NCBI GenBank assembly: GCA_031263035.1 | Contig: JAISGP010000068.1 | Coordinates: 1-35,455, forward strand | Length of the DNA: 35,455 bases | Direction of reading: 5' to 3' | Source: Lachnospiraceae bacterium | GTDB taxonomy: Bacteria; Bacillota; Clostridia; Lachnospirales; Lachnospiraceae | Shown here: positions 25,364-32,720 of the stretch, piece after piece | How positions within the stretch are numbered: position 1 is the first letter of the stretch | Layout: every line of letters begins with the position of its first letter | The notes under the pieces: generated by a model | What the model saw: only the letters and a program-made list of their open reading frames with translations | What the model was told of the DNA's origin: nothing | The model's database searches: none | Made by a program: the position numbers and the translations under genes

Positions 25364-26182
25364 ATGATACTTGGTACATCTTCACCTCTAACTCATAACA
25401 GCCCAAAGGAATGGGCTAAAAAGCATAAAGATTTAGGACTTAGAGCTATCAATTTTCCTCTTACAGTTTTAGATGATGAAGCTTTAATAGATGAATACGC
25501 AGCAGAAGCTAAGGCAAATGATTTAGTTATTGCAGAAGTTGGAGTGTGGAGAAATCCATTAGATTTAGATCCACTAGCTTCAGAAAAAGCAATCTTTTAT
25601 ACAATAGGTCAACTAAAATTGGCAGATAGAATTAATGCCAGATGTTGTGTAAATATACTTGGAGCTAGAGGTAGTAGATGGGATGGAGCTTATAAGGCTA
25701 ATTTTTCTTCTGAAACTTGGGATTTAGGAGTGAGAACTATCCAAAGAATTATTGACGAGGCGAATCCTAAAAATACATTTTTTACAATTGAATCTATGCC
25801 TTGGATGTATCCAACTGGACCAGATGAATATTTGCAATTATTAGAAGATGTTGATAGAGAAAGATTTGCAGTTCACTTAGATATTTTTAACTGGATGTAT
25901 TCAGTTAAAAGATATTTTAATAATGAAGAATTTATAGATGAGTGTTTTGAAAAACTTGGGAAACATATTAAAAGTTGTCATTTGAAAGATGTAAAGTTAC
26001 AGGAAGAGTATACTTTAAACTTTAAGGAAACATATCCAGGTAATGGGGAGATTAATATAAAACATCTTATTGATACAGCTTTAAAATATGATTCGGATAT
26101 GTCATTTATAATAGAGCATCTAAACACGGATGAAGAGTATTTAAGTAGTGTTGAATACATAAAAAAACTAATGAATTCTTAG
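25364..26182 (+). CDS. TIM-barrel sugar isomerase/epimerase (AP endonuclease 2 family)
   Basis: A 272-residue member of the xylose-isomerase-like TIM-barrel family. The four metal ligands expected for this fold are visible: E143 (TIESMPW), D173 (HLDIFNW), H206 (CHLKD) and E251 (IIEHL). Family members isomerise or epimerise keto sugars; some act as lyases on 3-keto glycosides or as C-glycoside cleavage subunits. ATG 25364 is chosen because GAAAGG lies eight bases upstream; GTG 25349 is the longest option. It is followed after 17 bases by the binding-protein gene, so transport and catabolism are linked. The exact reaction cannot be read from sequence. Confidence 0.86.
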   Translation: MILGTSSPLTHNSPKEWAKKHKDLGLRAINFPLTVLDDEALIDEYAAEAKANDLVIAEVGVWRNPLDLDPLASEKAIFYTIGQLKLADRINARCCVNILGARGSRWDGAYKANFSSETWDLGVRTIQRIIDEANPKNTFFTIESMPWMYPTGPDEYLQLLEDVDRERFAVHLDIFNWMYSVKRYFNNEEFIDECFEKLGKHIKSCHLKDVKLQEEYTLNFKETYPGNGEINIKHLIDTALKYDSDMSFIIEHLNTDEEYLSSVEYIKKLMNS

Positions 26183-26199
26183 AAAAAAGGAGGAGAAAA

Positions 26200-27561
26200 A
26201 TGAAAAAGAAATTAGTTAGTATTTTACTAGTTGCAGCCATGTCAGTAACTTTACTTGCAGGCTGCGGAAGTAATGGTAGCAGTACTAAAAAAGTTAAAGA
26301 CAACTCTACTGCAACCAAAGGAGAAATCGTATGGTGGGGATGGACTCCAGGTTCACCGGCAAATGAGGAATATGTAAAAGCCTTTAATAAGGAATATCCT
26401 GATATTAAGGTTACATGGAAGCAAACTACTGTAGATGATTATGATGCAACCATTAAACCGGCTCTTGCAAATGGAAAAGGTGTTGATGCATTCCAAGTAT
26501 CTCCAGGTTCTGCAAATGGTGGAGTTCAAGTATTTGGCGGACAGGCTATCGACTTAACCCCAGCAGTTAAAGAAGCATTAGGCGATGATTACAAAGACAA
26601 GATTAACCCAGACTCAATTACAACTATGACTGTAAATGGAAAACTTAAAGCTTTAGGTGTTGGTTTTGCTTATGCAGGAAGTGTATGGATTAACCAAGAT
26701 TTATTTGATAAGTACAATGTTAAAGTTCCTACTAACATGGATGAGTGGGTTGCTGCATGTAAAACATTTAAATCTCATGGTATTAACGGATTTGTTCAAG
26801 GTGCAGGTCAAGGTGCATTCAATATGGATACATTCCATGCTATTTGCGACAACGTTGAGCCGGGACTTTTCCAAAAAGCAACTAAAGGAAAAGCTGATTG
26901 GACAGATAAGAGCTTTGTAAAAGCATTACAATTGTGGAGAGAGCTATTCACAAATGGAGTTATGCAAAAAGGTGCTTTAGGAATTCAACAATATCCAGAA
27001 GCTAACAACTTATTTATGTCTCAAAAATCAGCAATGATTATGATGGGTTCTTGGTATACATATAATACTTTACCTGCAAATATGAAAGCAGCTATGGAAA
27101 GTGCTTCTTCAACAGCTAAACCATTTACAATGATTCCAGTTAATTTCCCTGATATTGCCGGAACAGGTAATGTAGGAAGTATGTTTGGAGACCTTGATTA
27201 TTCAACAGCAATTTCTGCAACATCTAAGAATATTAAGGCAGCAACTACATTTGCAACATGGCTTGGAGCTTCAAAAAGTGGACAACAGATGATAGCTAAT
27301 GCATTAAACGTAGTACCTTCACTTAAGGGTGTTACTCCTAACTGGGATGAAGTTAAATTAGTTAATCCTGCTAAACAAAACGAACCAGTTAAAGAGTATT
27401 ATGAAAATGCAATGAAGACAGTAGATAATTCACGTTTTGCATATATTAATGCAGATATGAATCAGGCTATGATGGATGTTCTTTCTGGAGTAGCTGGAGG
27501 AAGTATTTCTCCTAAAGATGGAGCTGCACAGCTTAAATCAGCTCAAGAAGAAAGTAACTAA
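26200..27561 (+). CDS. ABC importer sugar-binding lipoprotein
   Basis: A 453-residue family-1 extracellular solute-binding protein. A lipoprotein signal is at 1-21 and the lipobox ends in C22 (LLAGC), followed by a Ser/Lys linker. The binding domains begin near EIVWWGWTPGSP and include the conserved SAMIMMGSWY block. It would be anchored on the outer face of the membrane and pass a sugar or glycoside to the two permeases. AAAGGAGGAG precedes the ATG. GC content and codon choice are higher than in the neighbours, as expected for a highly expressed gene. A terminator-like hairpin follows, which would make it more abundant than the permeases. Confidence 0.93.
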   Translation: MKKKLVSILLVAAMSVTLLAGCGSNGSSTKKVKDNSTATKGEIVWWGWTPGSPANEEYVKAFNKEYPDIKVTWKQTTVDDYDATIKPALANGKGVDAFQVSPGSANGGVQVFGGQAIDLTPAVKEALGDDYKDKINPDSITTMTVNGKLKALGVGFAYAGSVWINQDLFDKYNVKVPTNMDEWVAACKTFKSHGINGFVQGAGQGAFNMDTFHAICDNVEPGLFQKATKGKADWTDKSFVKALQLWRELFTNGVMQKGALGIQQYPEANNLFMSQKSAMIMMGSWYTYNTLPANMKAAMESASSTAKPFTMIPVNFPDIAGTGNVGSMFGDLDYSTAISATSKNIKAATTFATWLGASKSGQQMIANALNVVPSLKGVTPNWDEVKLVNPAKQNEPVKEYYENAMKTVDNSRFAYINADMNQAMMDVLSGVAGGSISPKDGAAQLKSAQEESN

Positions 27562-27606
27562 TATAATAGTGTGATTTAGAGATTTTTGCTGAATTACGTA
27601 AATTTA

Positions 27607-27651
27607 TAATAGGGGTAAAAATTTACCCCTATTATTTTTTAAAAATAGGGG
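27607..27651 (+). terminator. Intra-operon terminator with an alternative pairing over the permease RBS
   Basis: TAATAGGGGTAAA (27607-27619) pairs perfectly with TTTACCCCTATTA (27622-27634) and is followed by six T: a classic intrinsic terminator. CCCCTATT of its 3' arm (27626-27633) can instead pair with AATAGGGG at 27644-27651, which carries part of the Shine-Dalgarno of the permease gene (ATG 27664). The two folds exclude each other. Confidence 0.8.
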
Positions 27652-27663
27652 AGATGCTACGCT

Positions 27664-28542
27664 ATGAAAAAGAAAAGCAAAATGAAAGCTATAAAGATGA
27701 AGGGTTTCCCTTGGATTCTTCCTGCTTTTATATTTGTATTAGGAATTATATATTATTCAATATTTTATACATTTGATTTATCAACACTTAATTGGAACGG
27801 TCTAGATCCGATACGCGAGCCGGCAGGCTTAAGCAATTTTACTAAGATGTTTAAGGACCCGATTTTTTGGAAAGCAATTAAAAATACAGTGATTTATTTT
27901 GTATTTACATTTGTAATTCAAAATTTTCTAGGCTTTGTATTTGCAGCAATATTACATTCTAAAGTAAAACTTGGAACAATCCATAAGTGTTTGATTTTTA
28001 TACCTACAATACTTGCACCTGCAACAATGGCACCGGTATTTAGACTTATGTTTTCACCTCAAGGAATTCTTCAAAAAATATTTGATTTCTTCCATACAGG
28101 TGTTACCGTAGATTGGTTATCTAAATCTAATTTAGCACTTTTTGTATTGATGTTTGTAGCAATTTGGGAATTTACAGGAATGAGTTTTATCCTTTACTAT
28201 GCAGCCATGAGCCAGATAGATAAGGAAATGCTTGAAGCATCACACTTAGACGGTGCAGGCAATTTAAGAACTTTATTTAGTATGGTATTACCTAATTGCA
28301 AAGGAACTACAGTTTCACTTTTAATGCTTGGAATTATTGGTGCATTAAAGACTTTCGATATTCCATATCTTATTACAACAGGTGGACCAAATCATGCCAC
28401 AGAATTTTTAGGAACTTATATTTATAGACAAGGTATTAGACAGTCTCATTTAGGCTATGCAGCAGCTATGTCAGTTATTCTTCTAATTTTAGCCATAGTT
28501 GGAGCTATCCTTACAAATAGATTTAATAAGGAGGAAAAATAA
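27664..28542 (+). CDS. ABC sugar transporter permease, MalF/UgpA type
   Basis: A 292-residue inner-membrane permease with six predicted segments and the EAA loop at about 190-210 (EASHLDGAGNLRTLFSMVLP), which docks an ATPase. It pairs with the following permease and the upstream lipoprotein. GGGGAG precedes the ATG. It shares one base pair of overlap with the next gene at TAATG. No ATPase gene is in the cluster, so a shared MsiK/MalK-type ATPase elsewhere must serve it. Confidence 0.93.
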   Translation: MKKKSKMKAIKMKGFPWILPAFIFVLGIIYYSIFYTFDLSTLNWNGLDPIREPAGLSNFTKMFKDPIFWKAIKNTVIYFVFTFVIQNFLGFVFAAILHSKVKLGTIHKCLIFIPTILAPATMAPVFRLMFSPQGILQKIFDFFHTGVTVDWLSKSNLALFVLMFVAIWEFTGMSFILYYAAMSQIDKEMLEASHLDGAGNLRTLFSMVLPNCKGTTVSLLMLGIIGALKTFDIPYLITTGGPNHATEFLGTYIYRQGIRQSHLGYAAAMSVILLILAIVGAILTNRFNKEEK

Positions 28543-29330
28543 TGTTTGAAATTAGAAGTAAGAAAAATAAAATTTTATTGCAAATTGTTCTCCTTATAAT
28601 GACTATACCTTATGTTATTCCACTTATTCAAATGTTTGCAGGTTCTCTTGGAGGAACAGGCTTTAAAAATTATAAGGCTGTATGGGATACAGGAGTTGTA
28701 CCAACATACTTTAGAAATTCAATAATTATTTCAGCGGGAGTTATACTTTTAGTTTATATATTTAGTATGACAGCTGGTTTTGGTTTTTCAAAATTACATA
28801 TATTTGGAAAAGAAGTTTTTTTCTGGATGATACTTGTTGCACTTACACTTCCTGAAGTAATACTTCTTACTCCACTTTTTGTTACATTTCAAAAGTTGAA
28901 TATGTACAATACTTTTTGGGCTGTTATACTTCCTATAACTGCGCTTCAATTACCATTTATGATTCTTCTTGCAAGAAATTTTGATAATGGAATACCTAAT
29001 CAACTTATGGAAGCAGCCAGAATAGATGGTGCAAATGTTTTTCAAACATTTTGGTATATTGTATTACCACTTACCAAGCCAATTGCATCTTCAATTGTAG
29101 TATTAACATTGATTAATTCATGGAATAGTTATTTGCTACCACTTTTATTTTTACAGGATCCACATATGCAGACAGTTACATTACTGCCTCAATATTTCCA
29201 AGGTGAGTTTTCAAATGACCAGACTAAGATACTTGCAGCTGCAGTTATGACGGCAATTCCTGAAATAATTATTTATTTGCTAATGCAGAAGAACTTCGAA
29301 AAAGGTATGAGTGCCGGAGCATTGAAATAG
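28542..29330 (+). CDS. ABC sugar transporter permease, MalG/UgpE type
   Basis: A 262-residue inner-membrane permease with about six hydrophobic segments and the EAA motif at about 160-180 (EAARIDGANVFQTFWYIVLPL). Its start overlaps the stop of the first permease, as is usual for the pair. AAGGAGG precedes the ATG. The tautomerase gene follows after nine bases, with GGAGATAAT before its ATG, so the importer and the enzymes behind it are one transcription unit. Confidence 0.93.
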   Translation: MFEIRSKKNKILLQIVLLIMTIPYVIPLIQMFAGSLGGTGFKNYKAVWDTGVVPTYFRNSIIISAGVILLVYIFSMTAGFGFSKLHIFGKEVFFWMILVALTLPEVILLTPLFVTFQKLNMYNTFWAVILPITALQLPFMILLARNFDNGIPNQLMEAARIDGANVFQTFWYIVLPLTKPIASSIVVLTLINSWNSYLLPLLFLQDPHMQTVTLLPQYFQGEFSNDQTKILAAAVMTAIPEIIIYLLMQKNFEKGMSAGALK

Positions 29331-29339
29331 GAGATAATA

Positions 29340-29705
29340 ATGCCACTAATAAAAGTTGATTTAAATAGAAAAGTATTTGCGAAAAAGGGACAAGAATTAT
29401 CAGATGCAATTCATGAAGGATTAGTTACAGGTCTAGGAATAGAAGATAATGATATTTTTCATGTATTTACACCTCATGATGAAGAAGAGATTATATTTTC
29501 GGCTGACTATGATAATAGAGATAGACGAGATTTAATAACTATTCAGATAATTATGGTAAAAATGTTCTCAGAAAAGGCTAAGAAATCAGCATTAAAAGAT
29601 ATTACAAGGAATATAATTAACATAGGTATTAGAAGAGACGACATATTAATATGTATGTTAGAGAATCCCCAAGGTAATTGGTCTTTAGGAGAAAAAGAGG
29701 TGTAA
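29340..29705 (+). CDS. Tautomerase-family protein
   Basis: A 121-residue protein starting Met-Pro-Leu-Ile-Lys-Val. Removal of Met would expose the catalytic N-terminal proline of the tautomerase (4-oxalocrotonate tautomerase-like) superfamily, here the longer Tautomerase_2 form with about 120 residues. Such enzymes interconvert keto and enol forms or isomerise enones. In a sugar cluster this suggests an enol or unsaturated keto intermediate. It is tightly packed between the permease (nine bases) and the second dehydrogenase. Confidence 0.85.
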   Translation: MPLIKVDLNRKVFAKKGQELSDAIHEGLVTGLGIEDNDIFHVFTPHDEEEIIFSADYDNRDRRDLITIQIIMVKMFSEKAKKSALKDITRNIINIGIRRDDILICMLENPQGNWSLGEKEV

Positions 29706-29707
29706 TT

Positions 29708-30787
29708 ATGGAACAAGTTAAAAAAGAGTTTTTATTAAGTAGGTCTTATCCGGAAGAATATGATGATAGTATGTCGGCAGATTATAAGTGGGGCATTTTA
29801 GGAACAGGATGGATTGCATCTTGTTTCACAGCTCAAGTTATAAAAGCCGGTGGTAAAGTTTATGCTGTAGGTTCTAGAACTTTAGATAAGGCAGAAGATT
29901 TTAAGGGTAAGTTTAAAGACATTGAAAAAGCTTATGGCTCATATAAGGAACTTATGGAAGATCCAGATGTAGATGTAATTTATATTGCAACACCTCATGC
30001 ACAGCATTATCAGTGGGCAATGGAGTGCCTAAAACACAATAAGCCACTTTTAGTTGAAAAGGCTTTTACTCAGAACTATAAGCAAGCTAAAGAAGTTTTA
30101 GATTTAGCCAAAGAGAAAAATCTTTTCGTAATGGAAGCTTATTGGACAAGATTTTTACCACATATTTTGAAAATAAAAGAGCTGGTTGATAAAGGCGAAA
30201 TAGGTGATATTGTTCAGATTATTGCAGACCACGGAGTATGTTTCCCATATGATCCTAAGCATAGGTTATATGCAAATGATCTTGCAGGAGGAGCCCTACT
30301 AGATTTAGGAGTTTATCCTATTTCATTTACACAATTCTTCCTTGGAAATCCAAGTAAAATAATGGCAATGGGTTCTAGTTCACCTACAGGTGTAGATTCT
30401 AATGATGCAGTTATTTTTGGATATGAAGAAGGTCACGGAGCAATAGCAAGTCTATCTTTTGGTTCTTTAGCAGCTTCTCCGGTAACAGCTGCCATTTGCG
30501 GTACGAAAGGTAAGATTGAGATTAAAAATCAATTCTATAGACCTTCTGATTTTATTGTATATTATAATGACGGAAGTACATTTAATTATGTTTCAAATAA
30601 ACATGAGTATGATGAAGCTGACGGACTATATGGTATGCATTTTGAAGCTGCAGAAGTTCAAAGATGTTTAAAAGAAGGAAAGCTAGAGTCAGATATTATG
30701 CCTTGGAAAGATACTTTATCTGTTATGAAAATAATGGATGATATAAGAAGACAGCTGGATTTTACCTATGAAGGTGAGACTTTGTAG
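29708..30787 (+). CDS. Gfo/Idh/MocA-family oxidoreductase, second of the cluster
   Basis: A 359-residue dehydrogenase of the dihydrodiol/xylose-dehydrogenase-like branch. The Rossmann motif is GILGTG (29-34), with EKA rather than EKP at 117-119, and D199-L-G-V-Y203 as the Asp/Tyr pair known from dimeric dihydrodiol dehydrogenase. It differs strongly from the first oxidoreductase of the cluster, so the two probably act at different steps, perhaps one oxidising and one reducing. ATG 29708 is chosen because GAGGTG lies seven bases upstream. The stop of the tautomerase gene is three bases away. Confidence 0.88.
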   Translation: MEQVKKEFLLSRSYPEEYDDSMSADYKWGILGTGWIASCFTAQVIKAGGKVYAVGSRTLDKAEDFKGKFKDIEKAYGSYKELMEDPDVDVIYIATPHAQHYQWAMECLKHNKPLLVEKAFTQNYKQAKEVLDLAKEKNLFVMEAYWTRFLPHILKIKELVDKGEIGDIVQIIADHGVCFPYDPKHRLYANDLAGGALLDLGVYPISFTQFFLGNPSKIMAMGSSSPTGVDSNDAVIFGYEEGHGAIASLSFGSLAASPVTAAICGTKGKIEIKNQFYRPSDFIVYYNDGSTFNYVSNKHEYDEADGLYGMHFEAAEVQRCLKEGKLESDIMPWKDTLSVMKIMDDIRRQLDFTYEGETL

Positions 30788-30900
30788 ATTAATTAAATAA
30801 AAAAGTGGAGTTATAAAAAGTATTATTAAAAAACAAGATTAAAGTGCATTTGCACTGGTATTGGTATGTTATTTAACATGATTTAAAAGTAAAAATAATG

Positions 30901-30945
30901 CTAGATATAAATTGAAGAGATTTTAATTTATATCTAGTGGATTTT
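30901..30945 (+). terminator. Hairpin after the second oxidoreductase gene, possible terminator
   Basis: CTAGATATAAATT (30901-30913) pairs perfectly with AATTTATATCTAG (30925-30937), a 13-bp stem with an 11-base loop, followed by TGGATTTTT. The T run is offset by a few bases, so termination may be partial. The 237-base spacer 30788-31024 also has a small GTGCA/TGCAC hairpin at 30844-30855. Confidence 0.5.
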
Positions 30946-31024
30946 TGTAGCTTTTTTTAGGGCAAATAAGGTTTTATAAATGATAATTTAAGAGTTTTAA
31001 GAATGAAAGGTTTGGTGTAGATAA

Positions 31025-31768
31025 TTGAAAAAGTTATTAGATAAAGAGTTATGTGTAGTAACTGGTGCTGCAAATGGAATTGCACGAGCTATTGCAGAAA
31101 GATTTTTAGAAGAAGGAGCAGATTTAATAGTTGGAGACTATGACGTAGAAACAGCTAAGAAAGTATATGGGGGTAATCCGCATGTACTTGATATAGTAAA
31201 ACTTGATGCAACTAAGATCGAAGATATTGAAAAACTTGCAGAAGCTGTTAAAAAAACAGGAAGAAAACTAAAAGCAGTACTTCCTATAGTAGGTAATGGC
31301 CCTCAAAATCCAATTGAAACTATAACTCCAGAAGAGTTTCATTTAGTAATGAATTTAAATGTATTTTCTGCATTTTTTACAGTTCAGAAGTTAATACCAT
31401 TTATGTCAGATAAAAGTGCCATTGTACTTATCTCTTCTATAGCAGGATTTCAAGGTGGAAAGAATGCTATCCTGTATAATGCGGCTAAGGCAGCTGTAAG
31501 ATCTATGGCTAGATCATTTACAGGAGAACTAGCTGAGAAAGGTATTAGAGCTAATGCAATTAGTCCAGGACCTACAGAAACAAAGGCATTTACAGATTTT
31601 GTTCATGGAGATGACCAGATACGAGAAGGCGTCGTTTCTCAAATTCCTATTGGACACATTGGACAACCTAGTGAAATAGCTTCTGTAGCATTATTTTTAG
31701 CATCAGATGAAAGTACATACGTAACAGGAGCAGAAGTAATTACTGATGGTGGATTTACAAATAGGTAG
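31025..31768 (+). CDS. Short-chain dehydrogenase/reductase
   Basis: A 247-residue classical SDR. The cofactor motif is TGAANGIA (13-20). The catalytic residues are S138 (ISSIAGF), Y151 and K155 (YNAAK), and the structural PG of SPGPTET follows. D38 after the second strand suggests NAD preference. It would oxidise or reduce a hydroxyl or ketone in the pathway. The usual NNAG stretch is replaced by IVGNGP, so substrate contacts may differ. The start TTG 31025 lacks a strong ribosome binding site. It stands after a 237-base spacer and may have a separate transcript. Confidence 0.85.
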   Translation: MKKLLDKELCVVTGAANGIARAIAERFLEEGADLIVGDYDVETAKKVYGGNPHVLDIVKLDATKIEDIEKLAEAVKKTGRKLKAVLPIVGNGPQNPIETITPEEFHLVMNLNVFSAFFTVQKLIPFMSDKSAIVLISSIAGFQGGKNAILYNAAKAAVRSMARSFTGELAEKGIRANAISPGPTETKAFTDFVHGDDQIREGVVSQIPIGHIGQPSEIASVALFLASDESTYVTGAEVITDGGFTNR

Positions 31769-31910
31769 ATTATAATATTAAATATATTTTTAAACCTAGT
31801 ATGTAATTATATATTATAAAGGGAAAATATGGGATTAAATACGTATTGAATATATCCAGATAATTGATATTTATTACACTATTAAATATAAACAAGACGA
31901 AGGAGACAAA

Positions 31911-32369
31911 ATGGCAGTTTCATCAACAAAAGTAGTTAAAGTAATTGTAGTAACAGATAATCTAGAAAAAACAGTTTCAGGCTATAAAAAATTATTTGGC
32001 ACTGGAGAAGCTCCGGCTGAAATGGAGAATACAAAGGAACTAAGAGAGCCTTATACTAAGTTTAAGGGAAAAGATATTACAGATACCCCTATGAGAGTTG
32101 AAAGTGTATTCTCAGATAATTTTTGGTTTGAAATAATAGAACCACAAGGCAATAATGATCCATGGGCAGAATGGCTTAAAAATCATGGAACATCAATTTA
32201 TTCTATATGCTTTTTATCAAATGGTAAGCTAGAAGATGATGAAAAAGTAATGGAAGAAGCAGGCTATAAATCAATCTTCAAACAAGAAAAAGGATTTGAA
32301 GCTTATGAATACTTTGATACATCTAATGAGTTAGGTGTATTAGTTGAAATGAAAGAACATTATAAGTAA
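31911..32369 (+). CDS. VOC-superfamily protein with incomplete metal-ligand set
   Basis: A 152-residue VOC protein with the same length and layout as the one at 24706; WFEIIEP corresponds to QLELIEP there. The two glutamates are kept (E74 and E146). The position of the metal-binding His is Ser98 or Tyr97 (SIYSICF), and the first ligand position is Lys10. It may bind substrate without metal, use another metal geometry, or be a non-catalytic partner of the first VOC protein. GAAGGAGAC precedes the ATG. A strong terminator follows, so it ends the cluster. Confidence 0.8.
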   Translation: MAVSSTKVVKVIVVTDNLEKTVSGYKKLFGTGEAPAEMENTKELREPYTKFKGKDITDTPMRVESVFSDNFWFEIIEPQGNNDPWAEWLKNHGTSIYSICFLSNGKLEDDEKVMEEAGYKSIFKQEKGFEAYEYFDTSNELGVLVEMKEHYK

Positions 32370-32399
32370 AAAAGATTATAATAAAAAGTTTTTTTGTCT

Positions 32400-32431
32400 A
32401 AGTAGCTTTAATGATTTAAGGCTACTTTTTT
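32400..32431 (+). terminator. Terminator of the catabolic cluster
   Basis: AAGTAGCTTTAA (32400-32411) pairs with TTAAGGCTACTT (32416-32427) through 12 pairs with one G-T and a four-base loop, then a T run. It marks the end of the cluster before the promoters of the surface-protein gene. Confidence 0.88.
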
Positions 32432-32454
32432 GATGAAATAAAGGATTTAGTCTA

Positions 32455-32483
32455 TTGACTTTAGTATATAAATGTAGTATAGT
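32455..32483 (+). promoter_or_regulatory. Upstream promoter of the surface-protein gene
   Basis: TTGACT (32455-32460), 17 bases, TATAGT (32478-32483): a close sigma-A match 240 bases before the ATG, leaving a long leader. Confidence 0.65.
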
Positions 32484-32564
32484 TTGAAATATAAAAAAAT
32501 TATAAACAAATAAAAATATTTTAAAATATTGGAACTGTTTCAATTACAAATAACAGGTATAATT

Positions 32565-32594
32565 TTGACAGTCACGTGTATTTTGTGATAAAAT
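32565..32594 (+). promoter_or_regulatory. Downstream promoter of the surface-protein gene
   Basis: A perfect TTGACA (32565-32570) with TAAAAT (32589-32594) at 18 bases, or GATAAA at 16. It lies 127 bases before the ATG. With the site at 32455 it makes a tandem promoter. Nothing else is seen in the 350-base spacer. Confidence 0.6.
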
Positions 32595-32720
32595 GTCAAT
32601 TCGTTGTTGAAAAGTGCTATTTAAGTGATAAGATTTGAAAAAGATGTTAAATAGTATTATGATACGTATACATTATTTATAACTAGAAGAAACGAAATAG
32701 TAACGAGCAAAGGTGAAAAT

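Noticed and set aside
23331-32369. Assignment to myo-inositol catabolism or to the known DgpA-DgpBC C-glycoside system
   Set aside because: No IolC, IolD or IolJ equivalents for inositol, and no recognisable DgpB-type partner for the TIM-barrel protein; only general family resemblance remains.
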